Notes under the pieces: generated by a model
Told to the model about the DNA's origin: nothing
Database searches by the model: none
Seen by the model: only the letters and a program-made list of their open reading frames with translations
From: Cyanobacteriota bacterium
Lineage (GTDB): Bacteria; Cyanobacteriota; Cyanobacteriia; PCC-6307; Cyanobiaceae
Assembly (NCBI GenBank): GCA_026389315.1
Contig: JAPLIC010000035.1
Coordinates: forward strand, 1-64,000
Length of the DNA stretch: 64,000 bases
Reading direction: 5' to 3'
Part shown: piece after piece, positions 1 through 12,352 of the stretch
Numbering within the stretch: the stretch's first letter is position 1
How the letters are laid out: every line of letters begins with the position of its first letter
Position numbers and translations under genes: made by a program

Positions 1-336
1 CATCACCACGGTGGTGTGATGCCATCCCTGCTGCCGGATCCCTGAATTTGGCGACACAGAACACTGTTGCTTGATCCCTCAGCGATGAACCATCAGGTGT
101 GCAGTCCTGCGCCGGGGCATCCCGACCTCTGAACGGGTACTTTATTTTTTCGTTTTATTTTGGTTTCGACTTCGGCGCCAAATTTAATCTTTTTTCGGTT
201 GGTGGCCTTAGTGTGAAGTTGAATGTTGTGCGGGGTCCGGCCCTGTCCATCTGCTTTTAGCAGGCGCAACCCTTGCAAGCGCCATTGGCTGACGGGGTGG
301 AGGTCCCTGTTGGTGTCGTGGCAGGCCTGCAGGGGC

Positions 337-1632
337 TCAGATGCCAAGCCTTTGCCAGATCACCGCCAACTGGGATTGGTGCAGCCCACAGGAGAAGCAG
401 GATTCAAGCTGCTCGGATGATAGTCGATCGCTGACCTCGGCATCAGCCTCGAGGTTGGCGCGGAAGTTGCCACCCTCCTGGTTCCAGGCGGCATGGGCGT
501 GGCGTTGCACGATGCGATAGGCCTGCTCTCGATTCATACCGCTTTCCACCAAGGCCAACAGCACCCGTTGGCTGAAGACAACCCCGCCATACACGTTCAT
601 GTTGCGAGCCATATTGTCGGGATAGACTCCCAATCCCCGCACCACCTCGGTCATCTCCCGCAGCATGAAGTGCAGGGTCACCGAGCAGTCCGGCAGCATC
701 ATGCGCTCCACCGAGCTGTGACTGATGTCCCTTTCATGCCAAAGGCTGCAATTTTCAAGGGCGGCCACGGTGTAACTTCTCAGCACCCTGGCCAGACCGC
801 TGATCCGTTCGCTGCGGATCGGATTGCGTTTGTGGGGCATGGCCGAACTGCCTTTCTGGCCTTTGGCAAAGCTTTCCTCGACTTCGAGCACATCGGTCCG
901 CTGCAGATTACGGATTTCAGTGGCGAACCGTTCTAAGGAGACCCCTACGAGGGCCAGGGTCTGGACGTATTCGGCGTGGCGGTCTCGGCCAATCACCTGG
1001 GTACTGGCCGTGTCGGGTTCCAGGCCCAGGATTCGACAGCTGATCGCTTCGACCTGCGGATCGGTATTGGCATAGGTGCCCATGGCGCCACTGATCTGGC
1101 CCACGCTCACAACCTTGTCCAGCCGGGCCAGCCGCTCCCGGTTGCGTTCGGTTTCCGCCAGCCAGCCGGCCACTTTGAAGCCGAAGGTGATCGGTTCGCC
1201 ATGGATGGCGTGGGAGCGACCGATCATCACGGTGTCCTTGTGGGCCCGGGCCAATTCCCTCAGGGCGTCGCCCAACCGGTCGAGCTCCCGGCGCAGGACC
1301 GCGACCGAGGCTTTCAGTTGCAGGGCCAGTCCCGTATCCACAACGTCCGAGCTGGTCATGCCCACATGGATGTAGCGACCCGCATCACCGACGTGCTCAT
1401 TGACGTTGGTGAGGAACGCAATCACGTCGTGGCGAACCTCGGCCTCGATTTCGAGAATGCGCCAGACCTCAAAGGTCGCCTTCTCCCGGATCTGCAGCAA
1501 AGCCTCCTCGGGCAGTCGGCCCAGCTCGGCATTGGCCTGGCAGGCAGCCAGCTCCACATCCAGCCAGCCCTGGAACTTGGCTTGTTCACTCCAGAGGTTG
1601 CCCATTTCGGGCAGGGTGTATCGCTCGATCAA
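337..1632 (-). CDS. purB: Adenylosuccinate lyase
   Basis: 431 aa ORF; starts MIERYTLPEMGNLWSEQAKFQ, contains the fumarase/ASL signature GSSAMPHKRNP. Confidence 0.96.
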   Translation of the reverse strand: MIERYTLPEMGNLWSEQAKFQGWLDVELAACQANAELGRLPEEALLQIREKATFEVWRILEIEAEVRHDVIAFLTNVNEHVGDAGRYIHVGMTSSDVVDTGLALQLKASVAVLRRELDRLGDALRELARAHKDTVMIGRSHAIHGEPITFGFKVAGWLAETERNRERLARLDKVVSVGQISGAMGTYANTDPQVEAISCRILGLEPDTASTQVIGRDRHAEYVQTLALVGVSLERFATEIRNLQRTDVLEVEESFAKGQKGSSAMPHKRNPIRSERISGLARVLRSYTVAALENCSLWHERDISHSSVERMMLPDCSVTLHFMLREMTEVVRGLGVYPDNMARNMNVYGGVVFSQRVLLALVESGMNREQAYRIVQRHAHAAWNQEGGNFRANLEADAEVSDRLSSEQLESCFSCGLHQSQLAVIWQRLGI

Positions 1633-1702
1633 GGAAGCGCGACCCCAAACAGACGTTGACCCAACCTATCGGCCCACAGGCAGCCAGGCCCCCAAAGGAG
1701 AG

Positions 1703-1966
1703 TCAGGCCGTTGAGCTGAGCTGGTGGTGGGGCACCTCCAGGTGGATCAGCTTTCCCCAGGCCTGTTGCCGGATCCAGCAACTGCCGCCTCGGCAATGCA
1801 GCAGCTCGAAGGGGGGCAGGTCGTTGGGATGGTTCGAAAGGCGTACAAACGTACCAGGCCGCAGCAGCTCAAGCACCTCGGCGTGCTGCCGCTGATGGGG
1901 TCTGGTGGGACTGGACTGGGTTTGAGGCGCTGCTGGGAGCGAACCGCTGGATCCCGAAAATGCCAT
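1703..1966 (-). CDS. Small conserved-looking hypothetical protein upstream of purB
   Basis: Same strand as purB; the C-terminal half (VLELLRPGTFVRLSNHPNDLPPFELLHCRGGSCWIRQQAWGKLIHLEVPHHQL) has natural-protein composition; exact start unclear. Confidence 0.5.
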   Translation of the reverse strand: MAFSGSSGSLPAAPQTQSSPTRPHQRQHAEVLELLRPGTFVRLSNHPNDLPPFELLHCRGGSCWIRQQAWGKLIHLEVPHHQLSSTA

Positions 1967-2076
1967 CGTGAAGAGGATGGGCGGGAAGGGGATGAGTCAG
2001 AAGAGCACTATTTTCCAGTGATGGCCTCGCCAGCACCCATTTCCTTGGAATTTGTTCCGTTTTTGGCCTTGAACCC

Positions 2077-2925
2077 ATGACAAAACGCCAAAGGCTGGAT
2101 CTGCTGCTGTTGGACCGTGGTTTGGCGTCGAGTCGTCAACAGGCCCAACAGCTGATTCGTTCCGGCCGCGTGCGCAGCGGCGATCAGGTGCTCGATAAGC
2201 CTGGGGTGGTCTTCAACCCCGATCTGGAGCTGGAGGTGAAGCAACCACCTCGTTTTGTTTCCAGGGGCGGCGAAAAGCTTGTGGCGGCGTTGGAATCGTT
2301 GCCGATCAGCGTTGCGGGCCGGGTCTGTCTTGACGGTGGCATCTCCACAGGTGGGTTCACCGATTGTCTGCTGCAGCGTGGCGCCTCCAGGGTTTATGGC
2401 ATCGATGTCGGTTACGGCCAGACAGCCTGGAGTCTGCGCTGTGACCCCAGGCTGGTGTTACGTGAGCGCACAAACCTCCGCCACCTAACGCCAGAGGTGC
2501 TTTACGGCGCGGATGACGTTTGGCCGGATCTGGCTGTGGCGGACGTGTCCTTCATCTCGTTGGTTCAGGTCCTGCCGGCCCTAAGAACCCTGTTGAAACC
2601 ATCGCTGCCAGCCCCAGGGGCTGGCGTGGAAGCGCTTTTACTGATCAAGCCCCAATTTGAGGTGGGAAGGCAACGGGTGGGCAAAGGGGGGGTTGTGAGG
2701 GACCCCCTCGCCCACCAAGAGGCCATCAACCGGGTGATCGAGGCCTCGATGGCCCAGCATTGGAAAGCCGCAGGCTTGGTGGCTTCGCCCCTTACTGGAC
2801 CCGCCGGCAACCATGAATACTTGATTTGGTTGGTGGATGCGGATCAAGCCAATCCAGAACTCGATCCCAGGCAGGTTGGGGCCATCGTTGCGACAACGCT
2901 GGCAGGGGCAAGGAGGCCGAGTTGA
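2077..2925 (+). CDS. tlyA: TlyA family rRNA 2'-O-methyltransferase (S4 domain plus FtsJ-like domain)
   Basis: S4 domain RLDLLLLDRGLASSRQQAQQLIRSGRV followed by SAM-MTase LDGGISTGGFTDCLLQRGASRVYGIDVGYGQ. Confidence 0.92.
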   Translation: MTKRQRLDLLLLDRGLASSRQQAQQLIRSGRVRSGDQVLDKPGVVFNPDLELEVKQPPRFVSRGGEKLVAALESLPISVAGRVCLDGGISTGGFTDCLLQRGASRVYGIDVGYGQTAWSLRCDPRLVLRERTNLRHLTPEVLYGADDVWPDLAVADVSFISLVQVLPALRTLLKPSLPAPGAGVEALLLIKPQFEVGRQRVGKGGVVRDPLAHQEAINRVIEASMAQHWKAAGLVASPLTGPAGNHEYLIWLVDADQANPELDPRQVGAIVATTLAGARRPS

Positions 2926-2936
2926 TCCGGGCTGGT

Positions 2937-3970
<1,034 letters not shown>

Positions 3971-3981
3971 AACAAGCTGCT

Positions 3982-5310
3982 TCAGGGAGTGGTCGTCGGC
4001 CTCAATCCTTGCAGCATGGCAGGCAGTTCGGTCGCCAGGGCCGTCAAATTGCGATTGCAGAGACCGGCCAGATGGAGCCGTCCCCGGGGTCCTTCCCCTT
4101 CGGCGATCGCCCATAGCTGACGGGTGGCGATCAGACTGAGGGCACCGCCGAGAAGTGAGATCGCAAAGCCGCTGTAAACGAGCGGCACGCCGGGATCTTT
4201 CTTGAGCAGGATGCCGCTGGCGGCCAGCACGCTCTCGATGCGTAAGGGCAGGCCCATCACCTCGACCGCCGGCCCACCAGGGATGATCTGGGCCAGCAAT
4301 TGGCCTTCCGCATTGAAGACCTGGGCCGGTCCCTGCTCACTGCCAAGGCTCACCAGCACGGGCTGGCTGCCATCCGGCCGGGTCGGCAGCACCAGACCCC
4401 AAATCTGCTCGCCAAGCTGGGGGAAAGCTTGAAGCGGTAGCTGCAGTACGGGGCTGCGACCGATCTGCAGATTCACGGCAACCAGGGCCCAATCGGCTTG
4501 GTAAAGCGTGATTCCTTTGTGGCGCAGGGGATGATTAACGCTAATGGTGGCCTCTAAAGGAGCCCCTGCCGTGGCAGCCTCCCCAGGGGGCAGGAGGCGC
4601 AGTTTGGAGGTGAACTGTTCAGGCCGGCCGGCTGGATCCCTTTGAATCGAAAAGTCGTCCAAAGCCAAGGTCAACTGAGTCTGGCCGCGGGGATTGAGGA
4701 GTTCGAGGTCATTGCCTGGGGCCAGAAAGCGTTCCAGCCGCTGACCGGCTAGAGCGCCCCAGCTGGCCCCAAGCATCAGAACGACCAAGCCGGCGTGAAC
4801 AAGCAGCGGACCGACACGACCGGCCACGCCCCTGCGGGCGGCCAGCCGTCCTTGATGACGCCGAATGCGCCAACCTCCCTGTTGTAATTGTTGTTCAAGT
4901 TGATCGAGATCCGTCGCTGGGCTCTCTGTTTCAAGGGTTTCTGCTATAGATAGTTTGCTGAGCTGGCGCGGATGGCTGTAGTCAATCCAGCGCAATGAAG
5001 CTTGCAGGGCCGGCCACTGACGACGCCAGCTACAGAGGATCAATGCCAGAGCCAGGAGGGCCAGTAGGGCCAAAAACCATTGACTGGAATAGACGTGGTC
5101 GAGCTGCAGCTTCAGGACACCGTCACCACGGAGCAAGCCAAGCCAAGGATTTGGGTCGTAGCGTTGATGATAAAACTCAGTGGTTTCCTTCTGAGGTATG
5201 GCGGTGCCGATGCCACTGGACAAGGCAATAACGAGAAGCAGGCCGATCGCTACTTTCAAATTGGAAAGCCAGGCCAAAGGGCGCATGAGCGCTGTCGTCA
5301 AAGCGCTCAT
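3982..5310 (-). CDS. ccs1: Cytochrome c biogenesis protein Ccs1/ResB
   Basis: 442 aa multi-TM protein; [49 protein letters not shown]. Confidence 0.92.
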   Translation of the reverse strand: MSALTTALMRPLAWLSNLKVAIGLLLVIALSSGIGTAIPQKETTEFYHQRYDPNPWLGLLRGDGVLKLQLDHVYSSQWFLALLALLALALILCSWRRQWPALQASLRWIDYSHPRQLSKLSIAETLETESPATDLDQLEQQLQQGGWRIRRHQGRLAARRGVAGRVGPLLVHAGLVVLMLGASWGALAGQRLERFLAPGNDLELLNPRGQTQLTLALDDFSIQRDPAGRPEQFTSKLRLLPPGEAATAGAPLEATISVNHPLRHKGITLYQADWALVAVNLQIGRSPVLQLPLQAFPQLGEQIWGLVLPTRPDGSQPVLVSLGSEQGPAQVFNAEGQLLAQIIPGGPAVEVMGLPLRIESVLAASGILLKKDPGVPLVYSGFAISLLGGALSLIATRQLWAIAEGEGPRGRLHLAGLCNRNLTALATELPAMLQGLRPTTTP

Positions 5311-6146
5311 GCCAGGTGGGCCACAAGGGTGAGGGCACCTGTGACCAGGAGAACAACACCACTAATTGGCGGCACCCATTGACCCATTTGCCGCAGTTTC
5401 AACAGGGAGGGAAGGGTGGCTGCCGCCGTGCCAGCCAACAGCAGGGGCAGCACCTGGCCGGCCCCAAAGCTGGTAAGGAGCAGCATGCCCACCAGCGGTT
5501 TGCCGGTCTCGGCCATCCAGGCCAAAAGCACCGCAAGCACAGGGGTGGTGCAGGGTGTGGCCGCAAGACCGAAGGCCAGACCGGCAGCCATCGGTGCGAG
5601 AGGGGCCGGAACCAGACGCCGCCACCGTTCTGGATCAGGGCCGGCAGGGAGGCGCAGGGGCAGCAAACCGAGCAGGTTGAGTCCCATCAACAAGGCCAGG
5701 CTGGCCACCAGCAGTGGAATCTGATCTGGAAGGCTTCCATAGAGTCTACCCATCAGGCCACTCGCCAGCCCTAGCAGCACCAGTGAGCTGACGATTCCCA
5801 TGGCAAAGCAAAGGCTGCGCTGCCATGGCAAAGGACCCTTGGCGTTGCCATCTTCGGCAAAACCGGCCAGGTAGGCAAGCGTTACAGGCAGCAAGGAAAG
5901 CGAGCAGGGGCCCAGGCTGGTGAGGAGCCCGCCAGCGAAAACGGCTCCAAAGGTGAGCGGACCCGGTTGGGCAAGGCTGCCCTGGAGGAGTTGTTCGCTG
6001 CCCCGTGCCAGGTCGGCAAACTGCAGGGCGAGGCTGGGCATGGCCAAGGCAAGCAGCAGAGTTGCCAGCCTATCTGGGGCTTGCGGCGGGACGCCGCTTG
6101 GGCCGTGCGGATTCCAGACCCTGGCTTTCGAGGGAGCAGCGCACAA
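5307..6146 (-). CDS. ccdA: Cytochrome c biogenesis protein CcdA (thiol-disulfide transporter)
   Basis: [18 protein letters not shown] and [15 protein letters not shown] Cys motifs; true start may be 6041 (MPSLALQF), which would avoid overlap with ftsW. Confidence 0.9.
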   Translation of the reverse strand: MCAAPSKARVWNPHGPSGVPPQAPDRLATLLLALAMPSLALQFADLARGSEQLLQGSLAQPGPLTFGAVFAGGLLTSLGPCSLSLLPVTLAYLAGFAEDGNAKGPLPWQRSLCFAMGIVSSLVLLGLASGLMGRLYGSLPDQIPLLVASLALLMGLNLLGLLPLRLPAGPDPERWRRLVPAPLAPMAAGLAFGLAATPCTTPVLAVLLAWMAETGKPLVGMLLLTSFGAGQVLPLLLAGTAAATLPSLLKLRQMGQWVPPISGVVLLVTGALTLVAHLA

Positions 6147-7344
6147 GCAAGCCGGCCATAAACAGGCTCGATAGCAGCGAATTGCCTCCGTAGCTGACCA
6201 TGGGCAGAGGCAAGCCAGTGGTGGGCATGGCTCCGCTGGCGACGGCGATGTTCAGGATCGACTGGCCGACAAGAAGGGTGGTGCAACCAATCGCCACAAG
6301 CCGTTGTTGGGGACTGCTACAGCCAAGGGCAACTTTGAGGCCGACAAAAGCAAAGATGGCAAGAAAAAACAACAGCATCAACGAACCGAGGAACCCAAAT
6401 TCTTCGGCAAAGACTGCAAAGATGAAATCGGTCGTCTGAATTGGCAGGTAGTCCAGTTTTTGAGTTGAAAGCCCGAAGCCCGAGCCCAGGGCCCCTCCTG
6501 AGCCAATGGCTAAAAGACTTTGAACAAGTTGATAACCATTCCCCTGGGCATCTTTCCATGGGTCGAGGAAAGAAACGACCCGCAGACGTTGATAGGTGTT
6601 GAGCATGATGCTGGCGCCACCCAACAACGCCCCAGAGGCAGCAGCTCCCAGCAGCATCAACTTTGGCAAGCCTGCGGCAAGGGCCATCAGCCAAAGCAAA
6701 AGACCCATCAGTGCGGCGGTACTGAGGTTGGGCTGTTTAAGAACCAGCAAGAGAAGGCCGCCGAAGACACTGAGCCAAAACAACTTTTGATCCAGGGCGA
6801 TTCGCTGCCATTGGGAAAAGAGTACGGCTCCTTGAAGCACCAGGAATGGTTTCACCAGTTCGGTGGGTTGGAGTTGGATCGGCCCGATCACCAACCAACG
6901 ACTGGCCCCATTCACCGTGCTGCCAACCACCAAGGTGGCGGCTACAAAAAGGGTTCCCAATAGCAGACCTTGGGCCCCTAGGGCGAGCCAGCGACGCATC
7001 GACGTGCGTAGGGCCAGCAAGAAGAGCCCCCAGCTGGCCAGCAACCAAAGGGTCTGACGTTTGATGTAATAAGCCGCATCGCCCATTTCGTGGGCGGCCA
7101 CCCACCAACTGGCGGAGCAGAGCACAAACAGACCAAGCACGCTCCAAAGGCCGATCAGTCCCAAAAGCAACCTGGCTTCGGCAGACCAGAAGGGCCACGG
7201 CAGGGGCAGGAGCCCCTTGGGCAGAGAGGCCCCTGTTCCAGCCTCGGTATTCCGGTTGACGGGACTGAATTGGGTGTCACGGCTGGAGGACCCAGCGAAA
7301 TCTCCGGAACGCGGCACTTCGGATCGGGCGGTCGGTCGCGGCAA
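6070..7344 (-). CDS. ftsW: FtsW/RodA/SpoVE family cell division glycosyltransferase
   Basis: LVQSLLAIGSGGALGSGFGLSTQKLDYLPIQTTDFIFAVFAEEFGFLGS and [24 protein letters not shown]. Confidence 0.94.
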   Translation of the reverse strand: MPRPTARSEVPRSGDFAGSSSRDTQFSPVNRNTEAGTGASLPKGLLPLPWPFWSAEARLLLGLIGLWSVLGLFVLCSASWWVAAHEMGDAAYYIKRQTLWLLASWGLFLLALRTSMRRWLALGAQGLLLGTLFVAATLVVGSTVNGASRWLVIGPIQLQPTELVKPFLVLQGAVLFSQWQRIALDQKLFWLSVFGGLLLLVLKQPNLSTAALMGLLLWLMALAAGLPKLMLLGAAASGALLGGASIMLNTYQRLRVVSFLDPWKDAQGNGYQLVQSLLAIGSGGALGSGFGLSTQKLDYLPIQTTDFIFAVFAEEFGFLGSLMLLFFLAIFAFVGLKVALGCSSPQQRLVAIGCTTLLVGQSILNIAVASGAMPTTGLPLPMVSYGGNSLLSSLFMAGLLVRCSLESQGLESARPKRRPAASPR

Positions 7345-7435
7345 GGCCTGTGGGAATGGGGTTGTTAGCCTATTTAGACGGGAGGTGGCCTGCTTTGTCG
7401 AGTCGATTCAGACAAAATGCTTGCTGGCTGCCAAC

Positions 7436-7462
7436 AAAAAACCCGGCCGTGGGGCCGGGTTG
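7436..7462 (-). terminator. Rho-independent terminator downstream of apcC
   Basis: On minus strand: AACCCGGCC-CCA-CGGCCGGGTTTTTT, GC-rich stem plus T run. Confidence 0.85.
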
Positions 7463-7498
7463 AGTCAATGGAGCTGAAAAGCGGCGGGTTTGAATTCG

Positions 7499-7699
7499 CT
7501 AAATTCCGACGTTTTGCTGACGTTTGCCAGTGGCCAACTCAACCTTCAGGATTTTGCCCCCCTGTTTCATGATTCGCTGTTGCTCTGCAAACCAGCTATC
7601 AAAAGGAACCCACTTGGTGAAGTAGGTGTTGTGGATTTCCCTCTGGGTGCGGGATTTCTCCGGGCAAGGGATGCAGGCTGTGATCTTGAAGAGACGCAT
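7499..7699 (-). CDS. apcC: Phycobilisome small core linker
   Basis: 66 aa MRLFKITACIPCPEKSRTQREIHNTYFTKWVPFDSWFAEQQRIMKQGGKILKVE. Confidence 0.96.
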   Translation of the reverse strand: MRLFKITACIPCPEKSRTQREIHNTYFTKWVPFDSWFAEQQRIMKQGGKILKVELATGKRQQNVGI

Positions 7700-7748
7700 G
7701 GAGATGATTCTCGTTAGACGGGCCGCTTGAGCTCTGAAGGAGGAAAAA

Positions 7749-8237
7749 TCAGTTTCCTAAGCCGGAACTGATGTAGTCAAAATAAACGCCCATCTCACGA
7801 CCTGCATCAGGTCCGACAAGTGCGGCTGTTGCTTCCTTCATGGCCTGAATCGATTGCACTGTGGCACCGATGGGGACACCAAGGGAGTTATAGGTCTCTT
7901 TGAGACCATTCAGGACGCGCTCATCAAGGATCGACGTGTCACCAGCCAACATGGCATAGGTGGCATAACGCAGATAATAGTCGAGGTCCCGGATGCAGGC
8001 CGCATAGCGACGGCAGGTGTACATGTTGCCACCTGGACGGGTGATGTCCGAATACAGCAGCGACTTGGCCACGGCTTCTTTGATGATGGCCGATGCGTTG
8101 GCGCTGATGGTGGCAGCCGCCCGGACCCGTATTTCGCCACTGGCAAAATACTGTTCAAGGCGTCCCATGGAGGAACCGTCGAGGTAGAGGCCCTGGACGT
8201 CTGACTGATTGATGACGTTGGTGATGGCGTCTTGCAT
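7749..8237 (-). CDS. apcB: Allophycocyanin beta subunit
   Basis: [60 protein letters not shown] bilin-binding region. Confidence 0.97.
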   Translation of the reverse strand: MQDAITNVINQSDVQGLYLDGSSMGRLEQYFASGEIRVRAAATISANASAIIKEAVAKSLLYSDITRPGGNMYTCRRYAACIRDLDYYLRYATYAMLAGDTSILDERVLNGLKETYNSLGVPIGATVQSIQAMKEATAALVGPDAGREMGVYFDYISSGLGN

Positions 8238-8275
8238 TGATCCGTTGGGTGGCGATGAAGGGGTGGGACTGGGCC

Positions 8276-8761
8276 TTAGGCGAGCGCGCCTACCAGGTAG
8301 TCGAAGAAGAAACCGGCTTCTTCGGCATCGGCTCCGGTGAGGATGCTGGTGGCCACGGCCTTCATTTCACGTACGGCTTCTGCCATCGCTTCAAGGGGGG
8401 TGCCCAAGGAGCGATACATCTCGCGGGCGCCGATGATTCCGATTTCTTCGATCGGAGTCACGTCACCGGCAACGACGCCGTAAGTAACAAGACGCAGGTA
8501 GTAATCCATGTCCCTCAGGCAAGAGGCGGTCATCTCTTCCCCGTAGGCGTTGCCGCCCGGGGAGATGACGTCGGGACGCTTCTGGAAAAGCTGGCCTGCG
8601 GCCTGCTTGACGATGCGTTCCCGGCTTTCGCTCAAGACCTGGGCGACACGCAGTCGACGTTGACCGCCAGCCACGAATGACTTGACCTGGTCGAGTTCGC
8701 CAGGGCTGAGGTAGCGGGCTTCGGCGTCCGCGTTGATGATCGAGTTGGAGACGATGCTCAT
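8276..8761 (-). CDS. apcA: Allophycocyanin alpha subunit
   Basis: [65 protein letters not shown]. Confidence 0.97.
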   Translation of the reverse strand: MSIVSNSIINADAEARYLSPGELDQVKSFVAGGQRRLRVAQVLSESRERIVKQAAGQLFQKRPDVISPGGNAYGEEMTASCLRDMDYYLRLVTYGVVAGDVTPIEEIGIIGAREMYRSLGTPLEAMAEAVREMKAVATSILTGADAEEAGFFFDYLVGALA

Positions 8762-9055
8762 GCAGTTCTGCCTCGAAACAAGCGGTCACCGTTAAGGAGA
8801 CCGGTATCCGGTGGGTAAGGGTGCTGACGGATTCCCGTCTGCCGAATCATTCTGCGTTAGAGCCGTGCGCTGGCCGAAGCTCCGGTAACAGTTCTTTACG
8901 GCCACTTCCTGGTTAAGAACCCTTGGGGCGCAATGGTTTTGCCATGATTTTGTCTGATTGTCCCCTGGCGGCAATTGTTGATGCGTGTGATGGCTGCTTC
9001 GATAGGGCCCGCCTAGCAAAAATGTTTTTTTGTATCATCTGCCTGTAGATCGGCA

Positions 9056-9088
9056 AAAAGCCCCTACTTAAACAGCAGGGGCTTATCC
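9056..9088 (-). terminator. Rho-independent terminator between apcE and apcA
   Basis: On minus strand: AAGCCCCTGCTGTTTAAGTAGGGGCTTTTTG. Confidence 0.8.
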
Positions 9089-9141
9089 GCGGTGGCGGCC
9101 AAAATAAGGATGGCAGTTAACTCGCTGAATAAGATTTTAAC

Positions 9142-12100
9142 TCACGTCGCTGGTTTAGGGTTTGGTTTTAGAGCGGCGTTGCCACCATAAAGAGCTGCTG
9201 TTTTATTCACTGTTGCCAAGGGGATGCCATTGCTTGTCTCGAGGCCGCGCCAGTAAGGAACAGTATCTCGGGCAAAAGCAGAGGCGTAGTCAGGGCTGTC
9301 AAGGATTTCGGCGATCGCTGCAGGTAGGCCGGAGCGCACGCGGGTTGCCAAAAAGTGACTGGCTTCGCTGGGCTGGGGAGCCCGACCCAGAAGGGCAAGA
9401 TAGGCACCTGAAACGGCTCGCAGGGGGGCAAGCTGGTTGAGACGATCAAGGAAAAGGTCGGTGCTGGCCACAAGGGCTACGAAACCGGCCACGTCAATTT
9501 GACCATCCTTTAACTGGGATTCAGCATCACTCAACCGTTCTGCCACATAGACATCGCGATTGAGAAGTTGGCGATAGGTGGCACTGATGACCTCGGCGAC
9601 CTGATCCCGTCCGGGGGCCGCCAGAAGGCGCACCGGACGGCTGAGGCTTTGGCGCCGGCGGAACCCTTGGGGTGACTCGGGCCGGAATGCCTTGTCCATG
9701 GCCGCCCCTGGTGCTTGGGCGATGCCTCTGGCGAAGCCCTGGCCCACGTTTGCTGTCCAGCCGCCAAGGCCACGGGCACCAGTCGGAGCCACGGTTCGCG
9801 CTGGGGCGGTCGTGGTGGTGACAGCGACCCCACTGCTCCAGGCCACGGTTGCTGCGCCGGTGCTTGGCGAAGGACGCCAGGTTCGGGTTGGGGCTGGGGG
9901 TTGCCTCAGGCTTTCGGGACCCGACGCTGGCGGCAGGGGAGGCGCCATCGATTGGCCGCCAGTAATTTGGGCGCTCCATGGGCCCACCACCGCCGCACGT
10001 CGCTGGGGGAGGTTGCGGGGAACCGTGTCAGCTACCGTGCGCAGCGCTGTTGTCGGGGGAACATCAGGTCGGCTGACGGGGCTGAGATCGACATACTTGG
10101 ACGGGTCAAAGGCACGGCGCAGAGCTGGGACCTTGCGGGCATTGCGATCGGCTGCGGTGAGAAAGCGTTCGTAGGGAACGGTGTCCTCACCGAAGCATTC
10201 GTTGTATTCACGGCTGTTGAGCATGGCATCAACGACGCCGTAGAAGCCTTGGCGAGCGGCGGTGTCGAAATAGGCGTTGATCTCCCACCGCCCAAAAGTG
10301 GGCCGCCCCAACAGGCGCCTGTGCATGATCTCAATCGCCTTGCAGATGTAGAGACCACTCCAATAACGGCGCCTGAAGGCGTTGGAGCGGGCCACCTGGC
10401 GCACAAATTCTCGCAGGTTGATATCACCGTTTTCGAGTTTGATTTCCTCGACGGTGTTGCGTTCACCTGCATAGCCGGTATTACCGAGAATTTGGGCATA
10501 AACCGCCCGGATCACGGCCTGCGTGGACGCTTCCGTCCCACGAATGCTGGGTTGGCCACCGCGGCGCGGTACCGAGTTGCCACCGGTGGAGATCTGCTGC
10601 AGCCTCACCACCTTGGGTCCCACACGGCGGGGGCTGGCCTTGCGGAACTGGGCACTGTTCATCTGGCCAGGCTGGCCCAGGCCGTTACCGATCAGGATGC
10701 GTCGCGTGTCGTAGCCGAACGAGGCGGCTCGGGTGGCCACGGAGGCCGTTCCAGAGGGGAAGATGGCGCCGTAATTCAGGGCTAATGGATCGTTGCCGCC
10801 GCCATAGGGATGTTGATCGGGGAAGGGTTGCCGGTAGGAGGCGTACAGGGTGATGTATTGGGGTGCTCCTTCAAAGGGAGCACTAAAACGGAACAGTTTA
10901 CGATTAGAACCCCAACCGGCACTTTCTTGAGCATCTTCTCCCAAATCCCGCAGGAAAGGAACGATTTCTTCACCAAAAGTACGGGCATATTCCATACTGT
11001 TCACCAGGGCATCTACCAGGCCAGCAAGACCTTTGGCGCTGACGATAGCGAAATATTGGCGGAATTCTTCTATAGAACTCACTCCGCGGCCGAGAAAATG
11101 GCGGAAGGCTAATTCCACGACTCGACTGTTGGAAAAGCGCCCGTAGAATTGTTGACGATATTCCTTGCTACGCCCTAAAGAACGTATGAATTCCCGCATC
11201 GAAATCTGGCCTTGGCGGAGCTGGGTGGCTTCGACAGGGCAGACCACCTGGGAATAACCCTTGACAAGGTCTCTTTCGAAGACTTGCCGATAGGCCGCTC
11301 GAACCACTTCGGCTTTCTGGGCCCCAGTCAGGCCAGGCTTCATCACAAAGCGTTGGGCCCCTTGGGCGGAGAGGGCATAGATCGCCGGCAGTTGCAAGCC
11401 TTGATTGACGGGGCTGCCGAGCCGTTGCCGGGCCGAGGGGGTGGGAACCTCCAGCTCCTTGAGCAGAACGTTGAAGCAATCGATCACCAACTGGCGGGCG
11501 GCGGGCTCTGCTTGGAACAGGGAGGCAGCAGCGGCTCGCATTTCCTGCAAGGCCACATTGGTGGCACTGAGGGAACAGGCTTTTTCAAGGACATCCTTGA
11601 GCCCGCGCGTATTGACGGCCAGGATGCTCGGATCGCCAGCAACGACGGCGTAACCGACGTAACGCAGGAACCAGGCCAGGTCCCGCACGGATTTTTTCAT
11701 CCGTTCGGTGCCGTAGCGACCAACGGAAATCGGACTGAAGCCCGGGGGCAGCACGACCCGTACGTCCGCTTCTCCCGAAGCGCCTTCAAGCAGCCTTCCG
11801 AATAGGTTGCCCCCCCGTCCGGCCTTGGCACCCACAAAGGTGCGCACCGATTGCTGGAAGGCCGTTTGGTCGGCGGCCAGGGGTTCGTTGCTGCCTGGGG
11901 AGACCCCAGCAGAGGGGAGCGGTGACTCCAGATAGGAGAGGGGGGTGCCCCCGGCGAAGATGCGGTTCGCCGCCTTGGCGACGATCTCGGCCGCATTCTC
12001 GGAGAGCTTCTGGGCGGCTGCCACCCGGGTCTGTCCGCTCTGGAAGAAGGTGATAAGGGTCTGCAGCTCGCTCCCATCGGGGAAGCGATCCTGCTGCTCG

Positions 12101-12183
12101 GCTTTCCGGACACTCGAGAGCGGCAGAGTGTCGAAGAGCTGAGGGGTGACCCTGGTGCTGCCGCTGCTGGCGGTCACTGTCAT
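9142..12183 (-). CDS. apcE: Phycobilisome core-membrane linker (LCM), with three linker (REP) domains
   Basis: ORF to 12408; conserved start MTVTASSGSTRVTPQLFDTLPLSSVRKAEQQDRF at 12183. N-terminal phycobilin-like domain followed by three linker repeats (VRAAYRQVFERDL..., IRAVYAQILGNTGY..., ISATYRQLLNRDVY...). Confidence 0.95.
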   Translation of the reverse strand: MTVTASSGSTRVTPQLFDTLPLSSVRKAEQQDRFPDGSELQTLITFFQSGQTRVAAAQKLSENAAEIVAKAANRIFAGGTPLSYLESPLPSAGVSPGSNEPLAADQTAFQQSVRTFVGAKAGRGGNLFGRLLEGASGEADVRVVLPPGFSPISVGRYGTERMKKSVRDLAWFLRYVGYAVVAGDPSILAVNTRGLKDVLEKACSLSATNVALQEMRAAAASLFQAEPAARQLVIDCFNVLLKELEVPTPSARQRLGSPVNQGLQLPAIYALSAQGAQRFVMKPGLTGAQKAEVVRAAYRQVFERDLVKGYSQVVCPVEATQLRQGQISMREFIRSLGRSKEYRQQFYGRFSNSRVVELAFRHFLGRGVSSIEEFRQYFAIVSAKGLAGLVDALVNSMEYARTFGEEIVPFLRDLGEDAQESAGWGSNRKLFRFSAPFEGAPQYITLYASYRQPFPDQHPYGGGNDPLALNYGAIFPSGTASVATRAASFGYDTRRILIGNGLGQPGQMNSAQFRKASPRRVGPKVVRLQQISTGGNSVPRRGGQPSIRGTEASTQAVIRAVYAQILGNTGYAGERNTVEEIKLENGDINLREFVRQVARSNAFRRRYWSGLYICKAIEIMHRRLLGRPTFGRWEINAYFDTAARQGFYGVVDAMLNSREYNECFGEDTVPYERFLTAADRNARKVPALRRAFDPSKYVDLSPVSRPDVPPTTALRTVADTVPRNLPQRRAAVVGPWSAQITGGQSMAPPLPPASGPESLRQPPAPTRTWRPSPSTGAATVAWSSGVAVTTTTAPARTVAPTGARGLGGWTANVGQGFARGIAQAPGAAMDKAFRPESPQGFRRRQSLSRPVRLLAAPGRDQVAEVISATYRQLLNRDVYVAERLSDAESQLKDGQIDVAGFVALVASTDLFLDRLNQLAPLRAVSGAYLALLGRAPQPSEASHFLATRVRSGLPAAIAEILDSPDYASAFARDTVPYWRGLETSNGIPLATVNKTAALYGGNAALKPNPKPAT

Positions 12184-12352
12184 GTCACGGGAGTGAGCCG
12201 GGCTTTGGAAGGTTACGGCTCGCCCTGAGGGCCTCCGGCCAGCCATGAACAAATGTTTGCAGCTTCGATTCGATTGCTGCCTTTGGTTCCCCGTGACCCC
12301 AGCGTTCGGACCACCCCCCAGCACCGATCCCCTGTCTAGAACAGCAAAGCCC

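Noticed and set aside
1-336. Short palindrome CATCACCACGGTGGTGTGATG at the left edge and small ORFs 93-347/223-420
   Set aside because: Cut by the window boundary; ORFs have no recognisable protein features.
4093-9320. GCGATCGC (HIP1) octamers
   Set aside because: Only sporadic occurrences noticed by eye; no evidence of enrichment without a count against background.
9715-10785. 356-aa plus-strand ORF opposite apcE
   Set aside because: Antisense to conserved linker repeats; composition typical of frame shadows.
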